A DNA stretch of 42,597 nt from Pirellulaceae bacterium (lineage in GTDB: Bacteria > Planctomycetota > Planctomycetia > Pirellulales > Pirellulaceae). A model generated the notes under the pieces. That model ran no database searches and was not told the DNA's origin. It saw only the letters and a program-made list of their open reading frames with translations. The stretch covers positions 1-42,597 of the forward strand of contig JADHUC010000065.1 in NCBI GenBank assembly GCA_016784735.1. Direction: 5' to 3'. How positions within the stretch are numbered: the stretch's first letter is position 1; every line of letters starts with the position of its first letter. Shown here piece by piece: positions 16,395 through 25,324 of this stretch. The position numbers and the translations under genes are program-made.

Positions 16395-17246
16395 ATGCCA
16401 CTGCAACTCGTCTACAGCACGGATAACTGGCGACCGGAATGGTGGAGTGCCGAGCAGTGTTTCGCACGTACGCGCGAACTGGGCGGCAAGTATGTCGAAC
16501 TGACCACGGCCACGGGCTACAACCTGCTGGAGGGCCTCGGGTTTTCGCCCTACGTATCGATCGATCACGATCCGTACATCATTCGCGACCTGCTGGCGAA
16601 GTATGACTTGGAACTGGTGTCGATCGATGCCGATTGGCCCATCTGGAGCCACAACTGCATCGACGTCCTGAACAAGACCATCGTGTGGGCCGATATGCTC
16701 GGTTGCCGCACGATCATCACCACCGACAGCGACCAATACCCCGAGGGCCGCACGGACGAGGAGTGGTGCGATATCATCAAATACCACTTCTCCTGTGTCC
16801 TGCCCGTCGCGGAACGGCACAACGTCAGCATCGCTTTGGAACCGCACGGCCGCTTGACGACGCAGCCGGAAGTCATGTTGCGGTTGGTCACACAGAACAA
16901 CACCCCGCTGATCGGAGTCAACTTCGACACGGGTAACAGCTACATCGCCGGGCAGGCCCCGGTCGCCTTCCTGGAACTGGTCAAGGACCACGTGGTGCAC
17001 ATGCACTTGAAGGATGTCAGCGAGGCGCTGGCGGCAGCGATGCGCGGCGAAGAGACGGGCATCGCCTCCAGTGAAGTGGCCGTGGGCGAAGGTGTCAATG
17101 CCGAAAATATCTCCAAGTGCCTGGACATCATGATCGCCACCGGCCGCGAGATCCCCGTTTCGCCCGAAGCCGGCGGCGACATACTGACGGTGCGCAGTGT
17201 TGAGTGGCTAAAACAAACGCTCCGCGATAAGGGACAGCCGGTCTGA
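16395..17246 (+). CDS. Sugar phosphate isomerase/epimerase (xylose isomerase-like TIM barrel)
   Basis: A 283-residue cytoplasmic protein of the AP-endonuclease-2 / IolE fold. Likely metal ligands are Glu149 (ALEPHG), Asp178 (NFDTGNSY), His204 (VVHMHLKD) and Glu258 (SPEAGGD), the usual E-D-H-E set. The family interconverts keto and epimeric sugars or inositol derivatives; the exact substrate is not visible. No signal peptide is present. GGAG lies about eight bases before ATG 16395. Its position after the DUF1080 hydrolase fits a shared 3-keto-sugar pathway, in which the released keto-sugar is isomerised inside the cell; that link is inference. Confidence 0.88.
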   Translation: MPLQLVYSTDNWRPEWWSAEQCFARTRELGGKYVELTTATGYNLLEGLGFSPYVSIDHDPYIIRDLLAKYDLELVSIDADWPIWSHNCIDVLNKTIVWADMLGCRTIITTDSDQYPEGRTDEEWCDIIKYHFSCVLPVAERHNVSIALEPHGRLTTQPEVMLRLVTQNNTPLIGVNFDTGNSYIAGQAPVAFLELVKDHVVHMHLKDVSEALAAAMRGEETGIASSEVAVGEGVNAENISKCLDIMIATGREIPVSPEAGGDILTVRSVEWLKQTLRDKGQPV

Positions 17247-17629
17247 GCAAGGAAGCCGCCGGACATGGCATCGTTTCTTGAATAGGCGTCGTCGACTCGC
17301 GGGACCAAGCTGGTTTGAATTGTAGCATACAACCGCCAAGGTCAACCGTCGCCAGGAGAACTCAATATCGCATGGAAAGGTCTCCGAGTTCTGTTTGATG
17401 GCGCATTCGGATTTTCCTAAACGGCTACAATCCAGCTCCTCGGTCAGTTCGCGGTTCTCTTCCGATCCATTCTACCGAGTGACCGGTAGCTACAATATGA
17501 TGGCGGCTGAGCGATCGTGCGTCGTACATGCAACATGCAACAGGTCGTTGCTCCATGGCCACGGGATACCCCCAGGTTCCGTGATCGGAAAGATCGAGGG
17601 AACAAGAGACTCACTGAAGGAGAACGAAG
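17247..17629. other. Intergenic stretch before a signal-peptide stub
   Basis: No coding frame is convincing. TACAAT hexamers occur near 17430 and 17490 and may be -10 boxes for the stub at 17630, but no matching -35 box is clear. AAGGAG lies just before the stub's ATG. Confidence 0.35.
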
Positions 17630-17865
17630 ATGTCTAGGACTGCTGTATTAACGATCTGCATAGGATTCGTGGGATTTGCCATATGGTCATAGAACGGACC
17701 GACGCGATTCTGCGGTCGCCCGACTTCCCGAAGATGAAGTTTAACCAGTTTCTGATGGCGCCCTACTTCGGACCGGGGTTGCTGCCGCATGCCCAGAAAC
17801 TGTGGATCGACGAACTGGCGGTGGGCACAAAGCGTATCGGACCTTTACCCGCGGCGGGACCGTAG
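17630..17865 (+). pseudogene. Secreted protein gene with its middle deleted (signal stub plus C-terminus)
   Basis: ATG 17630 follows AAGGAG-AACGA and reads MSRTAVLTICIGFVGFAIWS, then TAG at 17690. Another frame opens at 17683 and reads to 17865 with MKFNQFLMAPYFGPG and QKLWIDELAVGTKRIGP. The latter closely resembles the C-terminal strand of planctomycete LamG/polysaccharide-lyase-like proteins, where WIDxLxVxTxRIGP is typical. The two parts are out of frame and overlap at about 17680, so the body is gone and the ends are joined. The product cannot be functional. Confidence 0.6.
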
Positions 17866-18007
17866 AATAGGGTTTGGTTAATGGCAAACTTGTTGGCAGC
17901 AGGGGTGGCAAGGCCGCACCAGTCGCCAAGAAGGACGCCGACCGAAAATACACGATTCTTGTCAGAATTCGCCCGGGCAGTGTCAAGAAGATGACGGAGC
18001 GAGCAGC

Positions 18008-18460
18008 ATGGATTCGCAATCCGATCTTTTGACGCGGTTTTTACACTGCGAGGCGGTGCGCACCGCCATGGTTACCGCCAAGCTGGACCCTAACGCCACG
18101 CAGACGCAGAAGGACGAGGCAAAGCGGCTTCTCGCCGAGGCGCAGGCCAAGCTCGAAAAGCTGGTGGCTGAAGCCCTCACCGACGAGCAGAAGACGCTTG
18201 TGGAGAAGATCAACGCCGCCGTGAAAGATGTGCAGAAGCAGGTCTTAGAGTCGATGCAGTCCGACTTCACCGCTGCCAAAGGGAACGACGAGCAGATCAA
18301 GCAGTTGCAGCGGCAGATGCGTCAGAAGGTGCAGGACAGCTTCCGCTCGCGCGCAGCCGACATGTTCGGCCCCGCCCAGCAAGCAGCCTTTGAAAAGGCC
18401 GTAGCAGCCCAGGCCGCCGCCGAAAAAGCCGCCAAGGACAATCCCAAGAAAGGAAAGTAG
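18008..18460 (+). CDS. Small helical, coiled-coil-rich protein of unknown function
   Basis: A 150-residue protein, almost entirely charged amphipathic helix (for example AKRLLAEAQAKLEKLVAEAL and EQIKQLQRQMRQKVQDSF), ending in a lysine-rich tail (KDNPKKGK). LTDEQKTLVEKI recalls the LTxxQ theme of Spy/CpxP-like periplasmic proteins, but no signal peptide is present. The upstream DNA carries another protein-like frame (YTILVRIRPGSVKKM), so this may be the C-terminal half of a once-secreted protein. GGAG lies eight bases before ATG 18008. It ends 24 bases before the next gene, so the two are probably co-transcribed. Confidence 0.55.
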   Translation: MDSQSDLLTRFLHCEAVRTAMVTAKLDPNATQTQKDEAKRLLAEAQAKLEKLVAEALTDEQKTLVEKINAAVKDVQKQVLESMQSDFTAAKGNDEQIKQLQRQMRQKVQDSFRSRAADMFGPAQQAAFEKAVAAQAAAEKAAKDNPKKGK

Positions 18461-18484
18461 GCCCTAAGCCAAGGAGATGATGAC

Positions 18485-21400
18485 GTGAGATTTTCAATCG
18501 CATGGTGGATCGTGATTCCGATCTGCGTCGTCGCAGGTCCCGGTTGGATGCATGGCCAACAAGTCCGGCTGGCCCCCGTCACGGCGCCGGCCGGCGAGCC
18601 CGCGGCCCCAGCGGCACCGACAGTCGCGGCGCCCAAGTGGGACGCCCGTGGCCCAGGGCTATCGCCTTGGCAGGCCATCGCCTGCGTCGATATGGCCGAT
18701 GACGGCAGTCGGATCGCACTCGGCACGCTCGCGCTGCCAGGCGACCCGAACGTGTTCCTGCTGGATGGCAACGGCAAGCTCCTGGCTCAATTCACAGCCG
18801 GCATGCGCGGGCCGGAGCAAGTAGCGCTGGCCGACCAGGGGCGCGCGGTCGTGGCCCTTTACGGCACCCCCAAGGGAAGATCGGGCGACAAGCCTCAGGC
18901 ATGGTGCTTTTTCGCCGATGGCTCAACGCCTAAGCCGATCGAGAACCTCATCGACCGCCAGGGAGAGACGATCTTCCACTACGGCGACCACTCGAACCAC
19001 CTTGGCGTGTTTCTGTTTAACTGCGGGGATCGGGTGGTGATCGCGGGTGGCGGTGAGGTGTTCAGCCTGGCAGTCGTCGGCGAGGCGACGCCCAAGCCCG
19101 CACGGCTGGGCGGATCGTTGGGCCACTTGACGACCACGGCCGCCGCCAGCCGCAGTGGTCTGGTCGTGGTCGGCTGCGCGAAATCGGACGTCTCGGAGCC
19201 GACTGACGCAAAGCGTGGGGGCGGCAATCTGTTCCTGCTGCAACCGGGCGAGAGTGGGCCGTTATGGAGTCGGCCGGTGGTGACCGACGTTGATTCGGCC
19301 CCGCCGCCGGAAGAAGGCATCTACGGTCCGCCTGCTCCGGAGTATCGCGATGCGAAACTCTACGCGCCGCTGGCGGTGGCGATCGATGCCGACGGCCGGC
19401 GCATCGCGGTGGCTGATTACCAAGGCTGGCAGCGGCACTTCGCTGCCAAAGGCATCCGCCGCGCGGAGGACTACGGCGTGCGGTTCATGCCGGCCCGCCC
19501 GACCATCACGGTCTATGATCGCGAAGGCAAGCCCCTGCGACGTTTCGGGCCGGAAACGTTCCAGGAGCCGTTTTGGTGCGAGCTGGCCTTTCAGCAGAGC
19601 GGCAAGCTGGAGGTCCGGCCTCGCACGTGGCCTTGCCGCGGACTGGCCGGCCGGGGCGTGTTGCCGACTGACGAGCAAGCGCACCGGCGGTACGTGCTCG
19701 ACGTGGTGACGGGGCAGGTACAGACAGCCGAGGCCGGGCCGCCGGTACTCGTGCGGCAGGCCCGCGATGGCAAGACCCTGGTTTGCGACGGGACGCTCGT
19801 GCGTATGCTCGATCCCGTGGGCTCGCAACTCTGGAAGTGCGACATCAAACAAGTCGCCGCGACTGACGCCACGATCCGTCCGTCGCCAGCCAAGAACTTG
19901 AAGGCCACGGAGATTGCCGCAGGCATCTGGACTTCCGGCGGCGGTAGTACCCATAGCGACATGGGCGGACAGTACGTTATCGAGGCTCCCGACGGCTTGC
20001 TGCTCATCGATCCCAACGCCGGTCTCTCGTTCGCGCAGAACTGGGCTCGCATCAAAGGCGCCGGTCTGGATCCGCGCCGCGTGCGCTATGTGCTGTTGAC
20101 CCACGAGCACGGCGACCACGCTCCGGGTGCTTACCTGTGGCGCGTCATCACGGGCGCCCAGGTGGTGGCGGGGGCCGAGGCTGCTTACAGCCTGCAGCAC
20201 CACATTCCCTACGGTTCAGGGTACGGATTCCATCCGCCGCAGCCGGTCGATATTGCAGTGAGCGAAGACTGTGAGTTGGACTTGGCGGGGCTGAAGGTCC
20301 GAGCGATCCGTACGCCTGGGCACACCTACGGTTCGATGGGCTGGATGTTTGAAAAAGACGGCAAACGCTGGGTGGCTATCGGCGACCTGATCATGCCTCG
20401 CGGGACCCTTGGATACTTTGGCAGCATCAATTTCAGCGCTGCCGACGTGCTGGCGAGCCTCCGCAAGCTCGCAGCCCTGATACCCGACGGCATCCTTCCG
20501 GGCCATGGTCCCAGTGGCGACCCCGAGCCGTACTTGAAAGGTGTCGAGGTGGGCGAGGCGACGGGCTGGGGCAAAATGAAGCCCGAGAAGCCCGACCCGA
20601 TGTACGGTTTCCAGTCGCGCGATTATCTGGTGGTAGGCTGGCTCGAACCGATCCAGTCGGCGGCCTTCGGGGACGTGGATGGCGATAGCCGACCCGACGT
20701 CGCGTTGCTGGTGACCGCGCCGCGGGGCATGGCCCTGAAGATCTACCTCAACAAAGGTGGTCGTTTCGCCGAGCAGCCCGACTCGGTCATCGAGTTGCCG
20801 CAGCTCGAGACAGGTTTCAAGCTCCGCATTTGCCGGCTGAACGGAGACCGCACGGCCGACTTCCTGGCCACCAGCGAGTCCACGGCCCTGCTGTTGCTCT
20901 CCCAGGACGAGAAGTTCGCTTACCAGGCCCAGACCTTTTCCATCCCGCGCGCCGCCACAATTGCCAGCGGCGATTTCAGTGGCGATGGGCGCACTGACTG
21001 TGTGGTGGGTAGCCGGTTCGTCAGCGGATTCCAGACCTTGCTTCAATCGGAGGACGGCCGATTCCGAGCGGGCCGCCAGTACAAGACCGAGCGAATGTAC
21101 TTCGATCTGGAGCTGGTTGACGTGAACGAAGACGGCGGGCCCGACCTGTTGCTATCCAACGGCGACGTTTTCTTGCGGCGGGCCGATGGCGGCCTGCCCG
21201 AAGAGCCCAGCTTCACTCTGTCGCCGCCGGGCGCTGGCTGGCCCTATCTTGCCGTGGGCGATTTCAACGGCGACAAACGGCCGGACGTGCTGCTGTTGGC
21301 TCAGCCGCCCGAGGGAGAGACATCGGCACGGCTGGCCGTATATTGCAGCACGGGCGACCTGCAACGCCCGTTTGCCGACAAGCCGAGCACCGAATTTGAT

Positions 21401-21694
21401 CTGCCGCTGGAACGCGGCCTGTTGCGCGACGGTCCGACCGTCGGCGACTTCAACGGCGACGGCGTGGCCGACGTAGTGATTGCGGCTGGGCAAGGCACCC
21501 AGGCGATTGTGCTCATTGGCGGGGACAACGGGCTCGACTTGAAACGCAAAGTTGTCGTGCCGTTGGATTTCAGCCTGCACCATGATACGAAGCTCGGCCT
21601 GGCCGACTTCACCGGCACGGGCCAGGCCACGGTCGCCGTCTTCGGGACTTCCGCAGTCGGCGCTCCAGGCGTGTATATCAGGCAGCACGATTAG
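18485..21694 (+). CDS. Secreted propeller - metallo-beta-lactamase - FG-GAP/VCBS fusion protein
   Basis: A 1069-residue protein with a signal peptide (MRFSIAWWIVIPICVVAG) and a GTG start preceded by AAGGAG at eight bases. Residues about 50-465 form a beta-propeller-like region with repeated AVAIDADGRRIAV-type strands. Residues about 475-690 are a complete metallo-beta-lactamase domain. The binuclear metal set is His540, His542, Asp544 and His545 (THEHGDH), His613 (TPGHTYG), Asp634 (AIGDLI) and His674 (LPGHGP). Residues about 710-1069 carry FG-GAP loops (DVDGDSRPDVALL, DFNGDKRPDVLLL, DFNGDGVADVVIA), forming a second propeller. The hydrolase probably acts outside the cytoplasm, with the propellers for binding; the substrate is unknown. 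It is operonic with 18008 and 21730, with gaps of 24 and 35 bases. Confidence 0.88.
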   Translation: MRFSIAWWIVIPICVVAGPGWMHGQQVRLAPVTAPAGEPAAPAAPTVAAPKWDARGPGLSPWQAIACVDMADDGSRIALGTLALPGDPNVFLLDGNGKLLAQFTAGMRGPEQVALADQGRAVVALYGTPKGRSGDKPQAWCFFADGSTPKPIENLIDRQGETIFHYGDHSNHLGVFLFNCGDRVVIAGGGEVFSLAVVGEATPKPARLGGSLGHLTTTAAASRSGLVVVGCAKSDVSEPTDAKRGGGNLFLLQPGESGPLWSRPVVTDVDSAPPPEEGIYGPPAPEYRDAKLYAPLAVAIDADGRRIAVADYQGWQRHFAAKGIRRAEDYGVRFMPARPTITVYDREGKPLRRFGPETFQEPFWCELAFQQSGKLEVRPRTWPCRGLAGRGVLPTDEQAHRRYVLDVVTGQVQTAEAGPPVLVRQARDGKTLVCDGTLVRMLDPVGSQLWKCDIKQVAATDATIRPSPAKNLKATEIAAGIWTSGGGSTHSDMGGQYVIEAPDGLLLIDPNAGLSFAQNWARIKGAGLDPRRVRYVLLTHEHGDHAPGAYLWRVITGAQVVAGAEAAYSLQHHIPYGSGYGFHPPQPVDIAVSEDCELDLAGLKVRAIRTPGHTYGSMGWMFEKDGKRWVAIGDLIMPRGTLGYFGSINFSAADVLASLRKLAALIPDGILPGHGPSGDPEPYLKGVEVGEATGWGKMKPEKPDPMYGFQSRDYLVVGWLEPIQSAAFGDVDGDSRPDVALLVTAPRGMALKIYLNKGGRFAEQPDSVIELPQLETGFKLRICRLNGDRTADFLATSESTALLLLSQDEKFAYQAQTFSIPRAATIASGDFSGDGRTDCVVGSRFVSGFQTLLQSEDGRFRAGRQYKTERMYFDLELVDVNEDGGPDLLLSNGDVFLRRADGGLPEEPSFTLSPPGAGWPYLAVGDFNGDKRPDVLLLAQPPEGETSARLAVYCSTGDLQRPFADKPSTEFDLPLERGLLRDGPTVGDFNGDGVADVVIAAGQGTQAIVLIGGDNGLDLKRKVVVPLDFSLHHDTKLGLADFTGTGQATVAVFGTSAVGAPGVYIRQHD

Positions 21695-21729
21695 ATTGTT
21701 ACGCCCCACATCTTCAAGGAGATGGCACG

Positions 21730-22460
21730 ATGAGCATCCTTTGCAAGTGTCGTATCCTCTGCCTACTGACTGCTTTTGTGAGCGTCGATTGGGCCCATGC
21801 AGAGGCGATCCGCGAGTTGCAGGTCCATCTCGCGCAGGCCAACAACGACAGTCCCTATTCGTTCGTGCGGGCCAAGTTCGAGCCGGGTGAGGTCTTGGAT
21901 CCCTGGGCCGTTCGTTTCTTTGACGAAAAAGGGGCGGAGGTACCGTACTTCGTTTGGGATTCGACCACGTGGGAGGTGGCGCGCGAGGGAAGGGCCGATT
22001 GGGGACGCCGCTACGCGCTGGTGAACCACGCTCCGGGCTGCGCGCCCGGGGTGCTTGCGGCGCGAGGCCGCAAGCTCCAGTGGGCCAAGGAGAATGTGCC
22101 CGAACTGGGAGCGAAACTCGAAGCCCAGGACGAGGCGGCCAAACTCGCGGGCCAGTCCGTGTGTGCGGCCTTGTATGTGCTTCGCCACCAAACGCCGCCG
22201 TACGCCAAAGAGCGACTGACATTGCGGGTGTATCCCACACATCAAGTCGCACCGAAAGTTCAAAAGTGGCAGGGGCAGAAGGTCGACGAGCCGGTCTCGA
22301 TCAAGCAGGGAGAACTGTGTTTCCGGGACCTGCCGAATCGAGTGAGCGTAACGTCGAAGGGAAAGGAACTGTTCCGCTACGCCGGTTTCGACGCGGGCGG
22401 CACAACCGGCACGGACAGCCACGCGGACCCCTCGCGCCCGTTGACGTGCAAGTACAGAAG
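21730..22460 (+). pseudogene. N-terminal part of an unknown secreted protein, body replaced by inverted DNA
   Basis: ATG 21730 follows AAGGAG at eight bases and encodes a signal peptide (MSILCKCRILCLLTAFVSV, cut near AHAEA). About 220 residues of convincing mature protein follow, with YSFVRAKFEPGEVLDPWAV, EVPYFVWDSTTWEVAREGRADWG and ERLTLRVYPTHQV. I do not recognise the family; the style recalls the N-terminal sandwich domains of large planctomycete heparinase-like proteins. The plus frame stays open to 23052. Beyond about 22460 it becomes proline- and arginine-rich and overlaps clear reverse-strand coding, so that part is a shadow. It is the third gene of the operon starting at 18008. Confidence 0.6.
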
Positions 22461-22515
22461 TGAACCGAGCGGTCCATTGAACGGCGACGACTGTGCAGCG
22501 AGCTGGCCACGTCCG

Positions 22516-22940
22516 CTAAGGCTTCTTGCGCAGGTAGAACCGCCGGGGCTGGCCTTGGCCGGGGCCGATCGCGCCGCTGACGGCCTGCCAGGGCTTCCGG
22601 TCCGTCGACCATTCCAGCTCCGCGCCAGACAGGTCGACCGTGAAGGGCGAGTTGGCGTATGCCTCCCACTCGCCCGGCGCGCGAGCGCGCCTGATGGACA
22701 CGCCAGTCTTCAGGGTCACAGTATCGCCTGCGCCAAACTCCCATACGGACAGCCGCCCTCCGATGGGGAACTCCTTCGCGCTGATAGACGCGTCGCTCAG
22801 CCTGAAGCGAAATCCCTCGTGGCGATTGCCGCCTTCAAAGGCGACGCGCCAGCGCCGGGAGAGGTCCGCATTGGTGGCACCAAGCCCGCGTCTCTTCCCG
22901 GAAAATATGTTAGAAAAGGTAACGAAACCCTGATTCTGGA
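22516..22940 (-). pseudogene. C-terminal domain of a secreted protein, orphaned on the reverse strand
   Basis: The reverse frame ending at TAG 22516 is strongly protein-like for about 140 residues: RWRVAFEGGNRHEGFRFRLS, RLSVWEFGAGDTVTLKTGVS and GEWEAYANSPFTVDLSGAEL, ending RFYLRKKP. This is an all-beta domain of the kind that closes heparinase-like or concanavalin-like secreted enzymes. Upstream of about 22940 the frame has no signal peptide or ribosome-binding site and is not convincing. It therefore has no start of its own and was probably brought in by inversion. Confidence 0.5.
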
Positions 22941-23151
22941 CTTCAGCGAACCGAACACCCCAGTCAAGACCGTCCGCGCGCCGGTTACTTCGGCGTTCCC
23001 TCCAGGCATTGGCAACGCGAAGCCGATCATTTTTGGCGAACAAATCCGCTGACATCGATGGGCGGCAGAGGAGCTATGTCAGAGGTCGGCCTCGGTCCGG
23101 CCTACGCGGTGCTCAGCCGCGGGCGGTATAGCGTAAGTTGCCTAGTCTTAC

Positions 23152-24123
23152 CTACTCCACGTGATAGGCTGCCCACGCCTCGCGCAACTCTTCCTGGCTC
23201 GGCACGCCCTCCACAATCCATACCCGATGCTTGAGTGTGACCGGTTTTCCTTTCGGCAGCGGATACTCCGCATCGCCGGGAAAGGCGGGCATAAAGCAGT
23301 TGATGTTGGCGTAGACGTTGTGGGCGGTCGGGTAGCCCGGGTTGCTCGAATGCTGGAGCAAAACGAGGGACGTTCGTGTCTTGCTACCGGGGAAGTCGGC
23401 CGAGTAACGACACCACGCCCCGCGTGGATCGGCCGATTCGTCGGCAACGAACGGGGCAATCTCCTGATTCTCCGCAGGCAAGGCACGATACGTCATGCCG
23501 CCATAGCCACCCTTGGGTCGCCCGCCGATGGCAACGCCGTCTCCCAGGGCCGTCAAGGTCACGTCAATATCGAAAATGCGGCCACGCTCGTCCGAACCGG
23601 TAGTTGGATAGACGCGTAGCGTCATCGCTTCGCGGACAATTGGATGCTGCTCTTCCACGCCGAACTTCCAGACATTCGCAGCTTTCAGCAGGGCCATCTT
23701 GGGACCGGCCTCGAGGGCTTCGATCTTCTCCGGTCGCGCCCAAACGTCGCAGACGGCCCACAGGTCGGCCACGCGGTCCTTCCAACGCACGACGGGCCAA
23801 CTCAGCCAGAGGCCGCGGTGATGGGGATGTTCCGGGTAGTCGTCGGTCATCACCTCGCCGTTGAGACCGTAGACGGGATGGAGGTAGTTGCTCCGCTCGC
23901 CACCGTAAGGACGACCGTCTGGAAAGTGTTTCAACTTGACACCGGCCGGCATGGAGACATTGCCGAAGTTGTAGCGGAGGACTGGCAAGTCGCCTTCCAT
24001 GAGCGTGTAGTATTGGTGGTCAGTGTCGACGTTCCAACGGAAGGCTGGTTCGTCGGCAGGAACCCTGTCGCACATTATGGGGAATGCCATGCCAACGAGG
24101 GCTACATAAATCATCGTTCTCAT
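23152..24123 (-). CDS. Secreted DUF6807 (PmoA-like) family protein
   Basis: A 323-residue protein with a signal peptide (MRTMIYVALVGMAFPIMC, cleaved before ADEPAF). The family signature is clear: YYTLMEGDLPVLRYNFGNV near the N-terminus, YLHPVYGLNGEVMTDDYP, the HPHHRG block near residue 100, and GGYGGMTYR and RGAWCRYSADF further on. The family is annotated as methane-oxygenase PmoA-like because of an old similarity, but it is abundant in planctomycetes near sugar-degradation genes. It has a beta-sandwich fold and its true activity is not established. ATG 24123 is chosen because GGGAGG lies nine bases upstream; the longer frame to 24402 adds non-protein-like sequence. Confidence 0.9.
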   Translation of the reverse strand: MRTMIYVALVGMAFPIMCDRVPADEPAFRWNVDTDHQYYTLMEGDLPVLRYNFGNVSMPAGVKLKHFPDGRPYGGERSNYLHPVYGLNGEVMTDDYPEHPHHRGLWLSWPVVRWKDRVADLWAVCDVWARPEKIEALEAGPKMALLKAANVWKFGVEEQHPIVREAMTLRVYPTTGSDERGRIFDIDVTLTALGDGVAIGGRPKGGYGGMTYRALPAENQEIAPFVADESADPRGAWCRYSADFPGSKTRTSLVLLQHSSNPGYPTAHNVYANINCFMPAFPGDAEYPLPKGKPVTLKHRVWIVEGVPSQEELREAWAAYHVE

Positions 24124-24815
24124 TTTCTTGTGCCTCCCAAGAAGAATCCTGACAACTCGCGCGGGCCCCGATTGCTGAAACCAGTACTTCGATCGAGCTT
24201 CCAGGCAGTGTTCAACAGATGGCCGGGGTTGCTGGAGTGGTGGCCGTCCTCGGCACGCCACACGATGTAACGTTGCACGTTGTTTTCTCCTTGTTGCCTG
24301 GAAATCTCGAACGAAGAAACGACCACGGTGTGCCGCTTCAGTCTTGGTGCGCTTCAGGAACGCGGAAACGTAAGTGTGAGCAAACACATAACTTTCTGCC
24401 ACGACATTCTGGACTTTTTTGCGCGAGTTGTCGACGGCATAGGCAGCCCGCAGTGGTACCTGCCTTCAGAGCACATCGGCCAACAACACCTGTCGGCTGG
24501 GACGAGGCGCGTCCTGCGACACAGCGGACTTCTGCCCTATTCAGGTTGCAGCGGAGGTGAGGCAGGCTTGCGTCAGCATGAGCAAACGGTTGGCAGGGCG
24601 ATCTTCTCACACCTTCCGGAGAATCCCCGGCTTGGGATCTCCTTCTATCAGACAACGTTGAAGCGAGTGAAGAACGGTTTCTCGCCAGCGAAGTGGCCGG
24701 AGCTGATGCTAGAATGGTCTGCCAACGTCGCCGCAGGGCCAACATTCAAACAGTCCTTCCGATCGTTCAGGAAAGCGAACGTTGGCAGCTATGGCGACAA
24801 GAGGAGCACGATCAG
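24124..24815. other. Divergent intergenic stretch, 692 bp
   Basis: Several frames of 110-190 codons cross this region on both strands, but none has family similarity or a good start. It must contain the promoters for the reverse DUF6807 gene and the forward FAD-oxidoreductase remnant; no clear -35/-10 pair was seen. Confidence 0.35.
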
Positions 24816-25172
24816 TTGCGTTGCGACAGGCGAAGTTTCTTGAGTGGAATCATCGGGTCTTCCGCCCTGGGCGCGGCGAACTTGCCGGCTGAGGCTCAGG
24901 CCGGTCCGAGGCTGGTGGGCCCGGGCGAGACCAGCGAGGCCGCAATCCGGACCGAGGTCTTGGTGGTGGGCAAGGCAGTCAGCGCCACTCACCTGGCGCA
25001 AAGCGCCGTCCGCGTCCAACCCATTGTTTCGCAGATGGGCCAAGCGGCCGGTACGGCAGCGGCGCTGGCCGTGGCAAAGAACACGACACTCCGCTCCATC
25101 GACATCTCTGAACTGGAGGGGTCGGGCGTCTTGACACTGGTTGGCCGTGCTGAGAGCATCCGGGAATGCTAA
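24816..25172 (+). pseudogene. FAD-dependent oxidoreductase with a large in-frame internal deletion
   Basis: From TTG 24816 (GAGGAG nine bases upstream) the product starts with a Tat-like signal, DRRSFLSGIIGSSALGAANL, and reaches TEVLVVG, the first strand of a Rossmann FAD-binding domain. It then jumps directly to KAVSATHLAQSAVRVQPIV and GQAAGTAAALAVAKN, the C-terminal FAD-binding block of the same family (GMC-like 'FAD dependent oxidoreductase' common in planctomycetes). The full protein is usually above 400 residues and this is 118. The GxGxxG dinucleotide motif and the substrate domain are missing. The frame is kept across the joint, so it could be expressed, but it cannot be an enzyme of this family. 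Confidence 0.65.
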
Positions 25173-25324
25173 GACGGAAACGAATCGCCACGGGCGGACT
25201 AGTGTTTTATGTCCTCAATCGCGCGGTCGCTCGTGAGAAGATCATCGGGATACCAGCCGACTGCCAAGGATGTGAGACGGTGCTTTTTAGACCCCCCCCT
25301 CTTTTCAGGGCCAGGAGTGAGACG

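Noticed and set aside
22460..23052. C-terminal half of the 440-codon plus-strand frame starting at 21730
   Set aside because: It is proline- and arginine-rich and lies opposite a clearly protein-like reverse frame ending at 22516, so it is a shadow.
25290..25302. Run of eight C residues before the double-propeller gene
   Set aside because: Possible sequencing-sensitive homopolymer, but it lies outside the chosen coding sequence and affects no call.
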